The notes: a model not told the origin generated them from the sequence alone. Numbered from the stretch's first letter, positions 1 through 6,509 are shown. The stretch: 7,153 bases of DNA from an uncultured Actinomycetes bacterium (GCA_903941145.1 CAJANQ010000038.1:1-7153), one strand, 5' to 3'. Numbers and translations: made by a program.

Positions 1-1100
1 CCGACCCCCGGTTTCGCGCCGAGGGGGTCGACATCACCGACGACGCCGCGTTCCGTGCGCTCGTCGAGGGCGCCGACGTCGTCCTCAACTGCGTCGGCCC
101 CTTCTACCGGTTCGGCGCCCCGACGCTGCAGAAGTGCATCGACGCAGGCGTCACCTACGTCGACGTGTGCGACGACCTCTCCGCGACCCGCGCCCAGCTC
201 GAGCTCGACGGCGCGGCGAAGGCCGCCGGCGTGCAGGCGCTCATCGGAATGGGCAACTCGCCCGGCCTCGCCAACATCTTCGTGAAGATGTGCGCCGAGA
301 TGTTCCTCGACGAGGTGCACTCCGCCGACATCATGCACATCCACGGTGGCGAGCCCGACGAGGGAGCCGCGGTCATCAAGCACCGCGTCTGGGCCATGGT
401 GAACGACGTCCCGCTGTTCGTGGACGGCGAGTTCGTGTCGGTGCGCATGCTCGAGGACGACGCCAAGCCCTACATCTCGGACCAGGACTTCATCGGCGTG
501 GAGGGCACCTACCCGGTGTTCCCCTACCCGCACCCCGAGGTCATCACACTGCCCCCGGTGTTCCCGACGCTCAAGCGGGCCACCAACCTTGGCGTGATCT
601 TCCCGCTCCCCTACTTCACGATGACCCAGGACCTGGTCGCGGCCGGCATGGGCTCGGAGGAGCCGCTCACGGTCGGCGACACGCAGGTTGCCCCCATCGA
701 CGTCATGGTCGCCCTCCTCCAGCGTGAGCGGCCCCGGCTCCTGGCCGAGGCCGGCGTGACCGGTCCCGGCGGCGCGCTGAAGGTGGTCGTCGGCGGACTC
801 AAGGACGGGGCGGAGCACACGTACATCTGCACCGTCACCTCCGAGGGCGCCGGCGCCGGCGAGGGCACCGGCATCCCGGCTGCGCTCGGCGCGATCCTGG
901 CGCTGCGCGGCGGCCTGCAGGGCGGCCCCGGCGTCCACGCCCCCGAGTCGATCGTCGACGTGACCGCACTCATGGAGCTGGCCGGGACCGTCGTGTCGTC
1001 CATGGGGGTGGGCGACGGGAGCGGCGTGCCGCTGACGCTCGAACACCTCGGCCCGGACGGCAGCCACGAGGTCGTACCGTTCGGGATCGGCAGCGTCTGA
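1..1100 (+). CDS. Saccharopine dehydrogenase family oxidoreductase (5' end missing)
   Basis: This is a probable NAD(P)-dependent soluble oxidoreductase of the saccharopine dehydrogenase-like family. The reading frame is open from the left edge (first whole codon at base 3) to TGA at 1098-1100, giving 365 visible residues. Family members are usually about 390-400 residues, so about 30-45 N-terminal residues are missing, and these should hold the GxGxxG nucleotide-binding loop. Visible are the end of the Rossmann fold (VVLNCVGPFYRFG near residues 26-38), then AGVTYVDVCDD, then the segment GMGNSPGLANIFVKM that leads into the C-terminal domain, and a late GVHAPESIVD stretch. Many family members in actinobacteria have no tested substrate, so lysine metabolism should not be assumed. 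It is followed in the same direction by an FGGY kinase after 58 bases, so one transcript is plausible. The family call is firm; the reaction is unknown. Confidence 0.85.
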   Translation, partial: DPRFRAEGVDITDDAAFRALVEGADVVLNCVGPFYRFGAPTLQKCIDAGVTYVDVCDDLSATRAQLELDGAAKAAGVQALIGMGNSPGLANIFVKMCAEMFLDEVHSADIMHIHGGEPDEGAAVIKHRVWAMVNDVPLFVDGEFVSVRMLEDDAKPYISDQDFIGVEGTYPVFPYPHPEVITLPPVFPTLKRATNLGVIFPLPYFTMTQDLVAAGMGSEEPLTVGDTQVAPIDVMVALLQRERPRLLAEAGVTGPGGALKVVVGGLKDGAEHTYICTVTSEGAGAGEGTGIPAALGAILALRGGLQGGPGVHAPESIVDVTALMELAGTVVSSMGVGDGSGVPLTLEHLGPDGSHEVVPFGIGSV

Positions 1101-1107
1101 CCTGGCG

Positions 1108-1127
1108 CCCCCGGCCCCGGCCGGCGG
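1108..1127 (+). other. GC-rich hairpin between the first two genes
   Basis: A perfect inverted repeat CCGGCC-CC-GGCCGG lies at 1111-1124. Two more G-C pairs are possible outside a C/C mismatch. It sits about 10 bases after the oxidoreductase stop. No T-run follows, so it is not a classical intrinsic terminator. It could be a weak terminator, an mRNA-stabilising end, or a by-product of GC-rich sequence. Confidence 0.3.
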
Positions 1128-1147
1128 GCACTGACCACATCTGCAGC

Positions 1148-1154
1148 AGGGGGG
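1148..1154 (+). promoter_or_regulatory. Ribosome binding site of the FGGY kinase
   Basis: AGGGGGG is followed by AACC and then ATG at 1159. This purine-rich Shine-Dalgarno-like element is one of only two clear ones in the window, and it supports ATG 1159 as the start. No TANNNT-type -10 box is apparent in the 58-base gap, which fits read-through from the upstream gene. Confidence 0.7.
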
Positions 1155-1158
1155 AACC

Positions 1159-2727
1159 ATGGAGCACGACGACGACGTCGTCCTGGCCATCGACCTGGGC
1201 ACGGGCGGGCCGAAGGTCGCGTACGTGACCCTGGCCGGCGACGTGGTCGACCACGAGCACCACCGGGTCGAGATGACCATGCTCCCTGACGGCGGCGCCG
1301 TCGAGGACCCCGAGGAGTGGTGGACCGCGGTCGTCACCGCAGGCCAGGAGCTGGCCGGCCGCGCCGCCGTGCGGCCCGAGCGCATCGTCGCCGTGGCGTG
1401 CACCGGCCAGTGGGGCTCGACCGTTCCAGTCACCTCGTCGGGCGAGGCTGCGGGGCCGTGCATGCTCTGGCTCGACCAGCGCGGCGGCGAGCTGGCCGCC
1501 GCGCAGGTCGGTGGGGCCCTTGCCGTCGAGGGCTACTCGCCCCGGGCGGCGCTCGAGTGGATCCGTCGGGCCGGCGGCGCCCCCAGCCCCGAGGGGAACG
1601 ACCCGCTCGGCCACCGGCTGTGGATCCAGCACCGTGAGCCCGAGGTGTTCCGCAACACCGCGTACTTCATGGAGCCGATCGACTTCCTGAACCTGCGGCT
1701 CACCGGCCAGGTCGCCGCCACCCACGCCACCATGACCCTGTCGTGGCTGACCGACAACCGGAACCTGGACCGTCTGGCCTACGACCGCACGCTGCTGAAG
1801 CTGGCGGGCGCCGACGAGACCAAGCTGCCGCCGCTGCGGCCCGTGCGCTCGGTGGTGGGCGAGCTGCTGCCCGGCCCTGCCGAGACGCTCGGTGTCCTGC
1901 CCGGCATCCCCGTGGTCACCGGCCTCCCCGACCTGCACACCGCCGGGCTCGGCGCTGGCGCCGTCGAGGACTTCCACGGCCACCTGGCCATCTCGACCTC
2001 TGCGTGGGTGGGCTGCCACACCCCGGCCAAGACGACGTCGCTCACCCACCAGATGGCGACCGTGCCGTCGGCACTCCCCGGCCGCTACGTGCTGGCCAAC
2101 AACCACGAGACCGGCGGCGCCAGCATGGAGTGGATGCGCGACCACCTGATCGCCCCCGACGACGGCCTCACGTCGGGCACCCCGTCGCTCTCCGAGGTCG
2201 ACGTGGTGGCCGCGACGGTGCCGCCGGGCTCGAACGGCGTGGTGTTCGCGCCGTGGCTCAAGGGCGAGCGTTCCCCCGTGCTCGACACGACGATGCGGGC
2301 GTCGTTCCTCAACGTGGGCATGAGCACGACCCGGGCCGACATGGCTCGGGCGTTGCTCGAGGGCGTCGCCTACCAGCTGCGCTGGATGCTCGAGATGTCC
2401 GAGAAGGTGGTCGGCTCCCCGCTGCGCGACCTGCGGCTCATCGGCGGCGGTGCGCAGTCCGACGTGTGGAGCCAGGTACTCGCGGACGTCACCGGCCGGC
2501 AGATCCACCGTGTCCACCAGCCGCTCCTGGCCAACGTGCGCGGCGCGGCGCTCTTTGCCGGACTGGTCACCAACCGTCTGGCCGTCGGCCAGCTGTCCGA
2601 CCGCGCCCGGGTCGACACCGTGTTCACCCCGGACCCCGCCGCGGTGGCCGTGCACCAGGCCGTGCACGCAGAGTTCCTGAAGCTCAACAAGTCCCAGAAG
2701 GGTCTGTACCACCGGCTCAACGGCTGA
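1159..2727 (+). CDS. FGGY-family carbohydrate kinase, substrate unknown
   Basis: A cytoplasmic sugar or polyol kinase that transfers phosphate from ATP to a hydroxyl of its substrate. The 522 residues match the family's usual 480-530. The N-terminal actin-like domain starts with LAIDLGTGGPKVAY (residues 9-22, with Asp12 in the phosphate loop). It continues through TGQWGSTVP (82-90) and LWLDQRGG (103-110, the conserved W-x-D-x-R pattern). The catalytic base is probably Asp258 in TGLPDLHTAGLGAG. The C-terminal domain shows KGERSP (368-373) and the family signature IGGGAQSDVWSQVLADVTG (G429 onward). Xylulokinases usually carry Gln-Met-His in the substrate loop; here it reads Gln84-Trp-Gly, so D-xylulose is doubtful. 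The upstream oxidoreductase may act in the same pathway. Family call strong; substrate open. Confidence 0.92.
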   Translation: MEHDDDVVLAIDLGTGGPKVAYVTLAGDVVDHEHHRVEMTMLPDGGAVEDPEEWWTAVVTAGQELAGRAAVRPERIVAVACTGQWGSTVPVTSSGEAAGPCMLWLDQRGGELAAAQVGGALAVEGYSPRAALEWIRRAGGAPSPEGNDPLGHRLWIQHREPEVFRNTAYFMEPIDFLNLRLTGQVAATHATMTLSWLTDNRNLDRLAYDRTLLKLAGADETKLPPLRPVRSVVGELLPGPAETLGVLPGIPVVTGLPDLHTAGLGAGAVEDFHGHLAISTSAWVGCHTPAKTTSLTHQMATVPSALPGRYVLANNHETGGASMEWMRDHLIAPDDGLTSGTPSLSEVDVVAATVPPGSNGVVFAPWLKGERSPVLDTTMRASFLNVGMSTTRADMARALLEGVAYQLRWMLEMSEKVVGSPLRDLRLIGGGAQSDVWSQVLADVTGRQIHRVHQPLLANVRGAALFAGLVTNRLAVGQLSDRARVDTVFTPDPAAVAVHQAVHAEFLKLNKSQKGLYHRLNG

Positions 2728-2734
2728 CCCGGTC

Positions 2735-2750
2735 CAGTCGGTCAGTCGGT
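2735..2750. repeat. 8-base tandem duplication over a stop codon
   Basis: CAGTCGGT is present twice back to back (2735-2742 and 2743-2750), followed by a partial CGG. The repeat covers the minus-strand desaturase stop codon (TCA on this strand at 2742-2744) and part of the 14-base gap to the kinase stop. It is probably a replication-slippage product. No terminator-like stem with a T-run is visible at this convergent junction. Confidence 0.6.
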
Positions 2751-3377
2751 CGGGGCCTGGCTGGCGAACGCCCGCACACGATCAATCTCGCGCTGGCGGT
2801 CGTCGATCCCGACCGAGCCGACGAGCTCATAGTCCTCGGCGAACTCCGGCTTCAGGTTGCCGTCCTCGTCAAGCAGCCACGGGAGCCCCTGAGCCAGACG
2901 CCGCGGAATCTTCACGGTGCGAGGCAGCTCAGAGGTCCCGAAGAGCTGGTCCCACCAGCCGACAGTGACGCCCTGGTTCGACATCGGATGGCCGAAGTGG
3001 TGATGGAAGTGGTGGCGCCGAACCCAACGCTGGTAGCGGTTCTTGGGTGCGCGCAGGTGACACATCGCGTGCGTCCACTCGTACGAGGCGTAGCCGAGGG
3101 CCCAACCCAGGCTGAGCGCCAGACCGACCCACGGGCCGGCCAGCCACCAGCCGAGCGGGAACCACACGGCACCGCCCACCAGGCCGACGCCGACCCACGA
3201 GAGCACATGGTGGTAGTCGAAGAACCAGCCCGCCGTGACGTGGTGCGTCAGGTGCTGGCTGCTCATCATCCCCTTGCCCTTGAGCTCGTGCATCGCGAAG
3301 CGGTGCAGCAGGTACTCGGCGAGGTACCAGAGGTTCATGCCGACCACGAACGCGACCGGGACCAGCAACCACGTCAT
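2742..3377 (-). CDS. Sterol desaturase/fatty acid hydroxylase family protein
   Basis: A membrane-bound di-iron oxygenase that would use O2 and reductant to hydroxylate or desaturate a lipid substrate. It has 211 residues, at the short end for the family. The histidine boxes are His25-x4-His30, His42-x2-His45-His46, His103-x3-His107 (in YEWTHAMCHL) and the His122-His127 cluster HHFHHH followed by His130. Hydrophobic segments lie near residues 3-24 and 58-97, as expected for a protein that places its His boxes on the cytoplasmic face. WWDQLFGT (141-148), close to the third His box, is also typical. ATG 3377 is supported by GGAGGGGG five bases upstream. The gene converges on the FGGY kinase and diverges from HMG-CoA lyase, with no partner gene beside it. 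Substrate may be a fatty acid, sterol or carotenoid; the sequence does not decide. Confidence 0.88.
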   Translation of the reverse strand: MTWLLVPVAFVVGMNLWYLAEYLLHRFAMHELKGKGMMSSQHLTHHVTAGWFFDYHHVLSWVGVGLVGGAVWFPLGWWLAGPWVGLALSLGWALGYASYEWTHAMCHLRAPKNRYQRWVRRHHFHHHFGHPMSNQGVTVGWWDQLFGTSELPRTVKIPRRLAQGLPWLLDEDGNLKPEFAEDYELVGSVGIDDRQREIDRVRAFASQAPTD

Positions 3378-3382
3378 GCGGA

Positions 3383-3390
3383 CCCCCTCC
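3383..3390 (-). promoter_or_regulatory. Ribosome binding site of the desaturase-family gene
   Basis: On the minus strand GGAGGGGG is followed by five bases and then ATG at 3377. It is a strong Shine-Dalgarno match and fixes this start. Confidence 0.75.
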
Positions 3391-3415
3391 GAGCGGCTCG
3401 TGCGGACACGTCAGC

Positions 3416-3443
3416 ATCGTAGAACGGGGCCGGCTCCTGCCAC
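3416..3443 (-). promoter_or_regulatory. Candidate promoter of the desaturase-family gene
   Basis: Read on the minus strand, GTGGCA (3443-3438, four of six matches to TTGACA) is separated by 16 bases from TACGAT (3421-3416, fitting TANNNT). Transcription would begin near 3409, giving a leader of about 31 bases that includes the ribosome binding site. The -35 box lies next to the divergent HMG-CoA lyase start, so the two genes would compete for the same short region. Confidence 0.4.
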
Positions 3444-3446
3444 ACT

Positions 3447-4400
3447 GTGAACGTGGACACGCCGACAACCACCGCCCCCACCGCCGTCGAGCTCGTCGAG
3501 GTCGCCCCTCGCGACGGCCTGCAGTCCGAGCCCCAGGTCCTGGGCACCGACGCCAAGGTCGAGCTGGTCCAGCGGCTGGTCGGCGCAGGGTTCCGACGCG
3601 TCGAGACCGTGAGCTTCGTGAACCCCGACCGGGTGCCGCAGATGGCCGACGCTGAGGCCGTGATGGCTGCGCTCAACGCCGGCCGCACCGGCTCTGAGTC
3701 GTTCATCGGGCTCGTGCTCAACCACAAGGGCCTGGCCCGGGCGGTCGACACCGGCGTGGACGAGGTCAACGCCGTCGTGGTGTGCACCGACACGTTCGCC
3801 CGCCGCAACCAGGGCCGCGACACCGACGGCCTCGTCGCCGAGGCCGCAGCGGTGGTCGAGGGCGCCCGGGCCGCCGGTCTGCGCACCACGGTCACCCTCA
3901 CCGCCTCGTTCGGCTGCCCCTACGAGGGCGAGGTCGCCGCCGACCGGTTCGCCGACGTCCTGGACCGTGTCCTCGAGGTGGCTCCGGACGAGGTGGCGCT
4001 GGCCGACTCGATCGGCGCCGCAGTGCCCGCCGACGTCCGTGACCGCATCGCCCTGGCCCGCGACGTGGTCGGTGACCGTGACGTGGTGCTGCGGGCGCAC
4101 TTCCACAACACCCGCAACACCGGACTGGCCAACGCCGTCGCCGCCGTCGAGGCCGGCGTGACCGTGCTCGACGCGTCGCTCGGCGGGGTCGGCGGGTGCC
4201 CGTTCGCCCCGGCAGCCACGGGCAACATCCCGTCCGAGGACCTGGTGTACCTGCTCGAACGCTCGGGCTGGCCGACCGGCGTGGACCTGGCGGCAGCGTG
4301 TGAGATCGTCCCGTGGCTGGCCGACCAGCTCGGCCATGACGTCCCCGGCTACCTCTCCAAGGCCGGGATCTTCCCTGAGAACGCCCGCGGGGCCGACTGA
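3447..4400 (+). CDS. Hydroxymethylglutaryl-CoA lyase
   Basis: It cleaves 3-hydroxy-3-methylglutaryl-CoA to acetyl-CoA and acetoacetate, the last step of leucine degradation. The predicted protein is a 317-residue cytoplasmic TIM barrel of the DRE-TIM metallolyase family. The start of the barrel carries VEVAPRDGLQ, with Arg22 and Asp23 corresponding to catalytic Arg41/Asp42 of the human enzyme. The metal-binding pair is His218 and His220 in AHFHNTRNTG. The mobile loop GGVGGCPFAPAATGN holds catalytic Cys251 and Asn260. The His-to-Cys (33) and Cys-to-Asn (9) spacings equal those in the human enzyme. An in-frame TAG at 3420 bounds the start. GTG 3447 is the first start codon, with GTG 3453 two codons later as an alternative. 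Neither has a good ribosome binding site. No other leucine-pathway gene is adjacent. Sometimes called mvaB or liuE elsewhere; no symbol is assigned here. Confidence 0.93.
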   Translation: MNVDTPTTTAPTAVELVEVAPRDGLQSEPQVLGTDAKVELVQRLVGAGFRRVETVSFVNPDRVPQMADAEAVMAALNAGRTGSESFIGLVLNHKGLARAVDTGVDEVNAVVVCTDTFARRNQGRDTDGLVAEAAAVVEGARAAGLRTTVTLTASFGCPYEGEVAADRFADVLDRVLEVAPDEVALADSIGAAVPADVRDRIALARDVVGDRDVVLRAHFHNTRNTGLANAVAAVEAGVTVLDASLGGVGGCPFAPAATGNIPSEDLVYLLERSGWPTGVDLAAACEIVPWLADQLGHDVPGYLSKAGIFPENARGAD

Positions 4401-4402
4401 CC

Positions 4403-4415
4403 GTCGCTCAGCGAC
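4403..4415 (+). other. Small hairpin just after the HMG-CoA lyase stop
   Basis: A perfect inverted repeat GTCGC-TCA-GCGAC starts two bases after the stop codon. Five base pairs with a three-base loop and no T-run make a weak terminator candidate at best. It would also fit an mRNA end-stabilising structure. Confidence 0.3.
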
Positions 4416-4425
4416 ATCCGGCGCC

Positions 4426-4465
4426 GCCTCTTGGCCGGGCACCGGTCACTGCCTCTTGGCCGGGC
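4426..4465 (+). repeat. 15-base direct repeat upstream of the carboxylesterase
   Basis: GCCTCTTGGCCGGGC occurs exactly at 4426-4440 and again at 4451-4465, a 25-base spacing. Flanking similarity is weak. The second copy runs into a further partial duplication (GGCCGGGC twice, 4458-4473). The repeat fills the centre of the 91-base gap before the esterase start, so it may be a regulator-binding pair or a decayed tandem duplication. Confidence 0.75.
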
Positions 4466-4484
4466 GGCCGGGCTGGGGTAGACC
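4456..4484 (+). promoter_or_regulatory. Weak candidate promoter of the carboxylesterase
   Basis: TTGGCC (4456-4461) lies inside the second repeat copy. Exactly 17 bases later is TAGACC (4479-4484), which resembles the actinobacterial -10 TAGACT except at the last base. Transcription would start at about the ATG (4492), giving a leaderless mRNA. That would explain why no good ribosome binding site is present. The last-base mismatch keeps this tentative. Confidence 0.3.
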
Positions 4485-4491
4485 GTCCCCC

Positions 4492-6057
4492 ATGTCTGAC
4501 TCCACGGACCACACCGCCCCCATCGTCACGACCGGCCTCGGCACCGCCCGCGGCGTGTGGCTCGACGACGTCGCCCGTTTCGGCGGCCTGCCGTTCGCCG
4601 CGCCGCCCGTCGGCGACCTGCGGTTCCGACCGCCGGCGCCGCCCCAGGTCTGGGAGGGCGAGCGTGACGCCACCGGCTTCGGCCACGTCTCGCCGCAGAA
4701 CCCGTCGATGCTCTCGGCGCTGCTCGGCGAGGAGCCCGAGACGCAGTCCGAGGACTGCCTCTACCTGAACGTGTGGACCACTGCGCCGGGCCGCCCGACC
4801 GCCGGGCTCCCGGTCATGGTGTGGATCCACGGCGGCGGGTTCGAGATGGGCTCCGGCTCGTCCCCGATGTACCACGGCGAGGAGTTCGCCCGGTCCGGCG
4901 TCGTGCTGGTGAGCGTCAACTACCGGCTCGGCTCGCTCGGGTTCCTGGAGCTCGGCCACCTCGAGGGGTCGTACGCCGGGTCCGGCAACAACGGCCTGCT
5001 CGACCAGGTCGCCGCGCTCGAGTGGGTCCGTGACCACATCGCCGAGTTCGGCGGCGACCCGCGCGACGTGACCATCTTCGGCGAGTCGGCCGGCGCCATG
5101 AGCGTGTCGCTCCTGCTGGCCATGCCGGCGGCCAAGGGCCTGTTCCACCGTGCCGTCGCCCAGTCCGGCGCCCTCTCTGCCGCCCGGACCCCCGAGCACG
5201 CCACGAAGGACGCGGACGAGTTCCTGGGGCGCACCGGCGCCACCGACATCGACGCCGTGCTGGCCCTGTCCACCGAGGAGCTCCTGGCCGCACACGCCGC
5301 AGTGGCTGCCACCCGGGTCGGCAACCCCGAGGAGGCCATCGCCGAGCACGGCAGCCCGCTGTCGTTCCTGGCGTTTCGCCCCGTGGCCGACGGCCTCTCC
5401 GTCCCCGCCGACCCGCTGGCGGCCGTCGCCGACGGCGCCGCCGCCGGCGTGTCGCTCGTGGTGGGCACCAACCTCGACGAGTGGAAGCTCTTCAGCCTCA
5501 TGGCAGCGCCGGTGGCCGACGAAGCGGCGCTCAAGACCCGCATGGCCCTCATCGTCGACGACCCCGACAAGGCGGTCGAGGTCTACCAGGAGGCCTACCC
5601 GGGCCTGACCCCCGGCGACCTGGAGTCGTTCTTCCTCACCGACGAGGTCTTCCGCATGCCGGCCGTCGAGCTGGCCGACGCCCAGACCCCGCACGCACCG
5701 GTGTTCCAGTACCGGTTCGACTGGAGGAGCCCGGCGTGGGGCGGGATGCTCGGCGCCGCCCACGCCATCGAGATCCCGTTCGTCTTCAACTGCGTCGCCG
5801 ACCCGAAGCTCGCGGTGTTCGTCGGCGACGAGCCCCCGGCCGAGCTCGCCCAGCGGGTCCATGACGCCTGGGTGTCGTTCGCTGCGACCGGCATCCCGAC
5901 CGTACGCGGTCTCGACGAGTGGCCGACCCTCGGCGCCACCGGCGGCGGCCGCCCCGTCCTGCTGTTCAGCGGCGGCGAGGACGGCGCCGACCAGCTCGCC
6001 GACGACCCGGTGAGCCTCACCCGCGAGTTCTGGGCCTCGGCCCGTTCCGGCTTCTGA
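4492..6057 (+). CDS. Type-B carboxylesterase (alpha/beta hydrolase)
   Basis: It hydrolyses carboxylic esters; para-nitrobenzyl esterases and cholinesterases belong to the same family. The 521 residues match the usual 490-530. The predicted fold shows EDCLYLNVW (87-95), the oxyanion-hole motif HGGGF (113-117), the nucleophile elbow GESAG with Ser199, the acid Glu330 in GTNLDEW, and His424 in AAHAIEIPFVF, which completes the triad. No signal peptide or membrane segment is seen, so it is probably cytoplasmic. The frame stays open upstream into the HMG-CoA lyase gene. ATG 4492 is chosen because family similarity begins just after it (IVTTGLGTARG). Upstream sequence offers only a distant GGGG, and a leaderless start is possible. 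It follows HMG-CoA lyase by 91 bases and converges on the next gene. The natural substrate cannot be read from the sequence. Confidence 0.93.
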   Translation: MSDSTDHTAPIVTTGLGTARGVWLDDVARFGGLPFAAPPVGDLRFRPPAPPQVWEGERDATGFGHVSPQNPSMLSALLGEEPETQSEDCLYLNVWTTAPGRPTAGLPVMVWIHGGGFEMGSGSSPMYHGEEFARSGVVLVSVNYRLGSLGFLELGHLEGSYAGSGNNGLLDQVAALEWVRDHIAEFGGDPRDVTIFGESAGAMSVSLLLAMPAAKGLFHRAVAQSGALSAARTPEHATKDADEFLGRTGATDIDAVLALSTEELLAAHAAVAATRVGNPEEAIAEHGSPLSFLAFRPVADGLSVPADPLAAVADGAAAGVSLVVGTNLDEWKLFSLMAAPVADEAALKTRMALIVDDPDKAVEVYQEAYPGLTPGDLESFFLTDEVFRMPAVELADAQTPHAPVFQYRFDWRSPAWGGMLGAAHAIEIPFVFNCVADPKLAVFVGDEPPAELAQRVHDAWVSFAATGIPTVRGLDEWPTLGATGGGRPVLLFSGGEDGADQLADDPVSLTREFWASARSGF

Positions 6058-6075
6058 CGCGCGCCCGGCCGCGGC

Positions 6076-6089
6076 GGGGCCTCAGCCCC
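6076..6089. terminator. Possible bidirectional hairpin at a convergent junction
   Basis: GGGGC-CTCA-GCCCC is a perfect five-base-pair GC stem with a four-base loop. Its loop carries the minus-strand stop codon of the small Cys/His protein (6082-6084). It lies 19 bases after the esterase stop, so it could end or stabilise either transcript. There is no T-run on either side. Confidence 0.35.
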
Positions 6090-6471
6090 AGGTCAGACCG
6101 AGTCGCACGGCCGCGTCGGCCAGCGCCGACCTGAACGCGTCCAGGTCGCCCTCACATGCGTCCAGCTCGGCGCGTCCCAGCAGGACGGCCGTTCCGTCGG
6201 TGGTCCGCGCCACCACGACCGGGTACTCCCCCGCGGCGGCAGCGCGCACGTCCTCGGGCTGGTCGTTGGTATGGAACGCATGGAACGGCACGGGCAGCTG
6301 GTCCCGGCAGTCCCGCCAGTCGGCGCGCTCTCGGAACGTGCCGTGCGTCAGCTCGCACAGCGAGCAGTGCGTGGTCCCCAGCCGGGCGCCGACCCAGTAG
6401 CGGACCTCGCCCAGCACCGTGCCCTCGGCGTCGTACACCCCTACGAGCTCCGTCACGGTCTGCTGTGCCAC
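6082..6471 (-). CDS. Uncharacterised small protein with an HCxxC...H motif
   Basis: I do not recognise a named family. The 129-residue product begins TELVGVYDAEGTVLGEVRYW, followed by a compact Cys/His cluster: His35-Cys36-x2-Cys39-x3-His43 (HCSLCELTH), then Cys55 (WRDC), His64 and His67. The second half (residues 80-129) is Ala- and acid-rich, with a strand-like VVVARTTDGTAVLLG segment. There is no signal peptide or membrane segment. The clustered residues could bind a metal or act in thiol chemistry; that is inference. The start is GTG 6471, preceded at six bases by TACGCT, a good TANNNT -10 box, so the mRNA is probably leaderless. Coding potential is supported by GC-ending codons and by its fit between neighbours. 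It diverges from the aldo/keto reductase and converges on the esterase. Confidence 0.75.
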   Translation of the reverse strand: MAQQTVTELVGVYDAEGTVLGEVRYWVGARLGTTHCSLCELTHGTFRERADWRDCRDQLPVPFHAFHTNDQPEDVRAAAAGEYPVVVARTTDGTAVLLGRAELDACEGDLDAFRSALADAAVRLGLTWG

Positions 6472-6477
6472 ACCCGG

Positions 6478-6483
6478 AGCGTA
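6478..6483 (-). promoter_or_regulatory. -10 box of the small Cys/His protein gene
   Basis: On the minus strand TACGCT fits TANNNT and is followed by six bases (CCGGGT), then GTG at 6471. This spacing places the transcription start on or next to the start codon, as in actinobacterial leaderless genes. No convincing -35 box is visible at the usual distance. Confidence 0.5.
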
Positions 6484-6490
6484 CGGCGGG

Positions 6491-6505
6491 CCGACTCCGG
6501 GTCGG
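6491..6505. promoter_or_regulatory. Inverted repeat between divergent promoters
   Basis: CCGAC-TCCGG-GTCGG has five-base perfect arms and a five-base centre. It sits midway between the two divergent -10 boxes, where both -35 regions should fall, so it could be a shared operator. Short GC palindromes are common in such DNA, so support is limited. Confidence 0.3.
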
Positions 6506-6509
6506 GTGG

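Noticed and set aside
970..2712. Long open frame of 580 codons on the minus strand opposite the FGGY kinase
   Set aside because: Its translation is low-complexity (rich in Gly, Arg, His, Val) with no family motif, while the opposite strand has clear kinase motifs throughout. High GC content suppresses stop codons in the antisense frame.
2742..3377. Possible horizontal acquisition of the desaturase-family gene, from a less GC-extreme appearance
   Set aside because: Rough hand counts gave about one in ten codons ending in A or T, against about one in fourteen in HMG-CoA lyase. The difference is too small to claim transfer.
1743..3422. Open frame of 559 codons on the plus strand across the kinase end and the desaturase
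   Set aside because: It is an out-of-frame shadow that crosses two well-supported genes on opposite strands and has no recognisable motif.
3411..4442. Open frame of 343 codons on the minus strand opposite HMG-CoA lyase
   Set aside because: It is an antisense shadow; the plus strand carries every HMG-CoA lyase catalytic residue.
4408..5862. Long open frame of 484 codons on the minus strand opposite the carboxylesterase
   Set aside because: It has the same antisense low-complexity composition and mirrors a gene with an intact catalytic triad.
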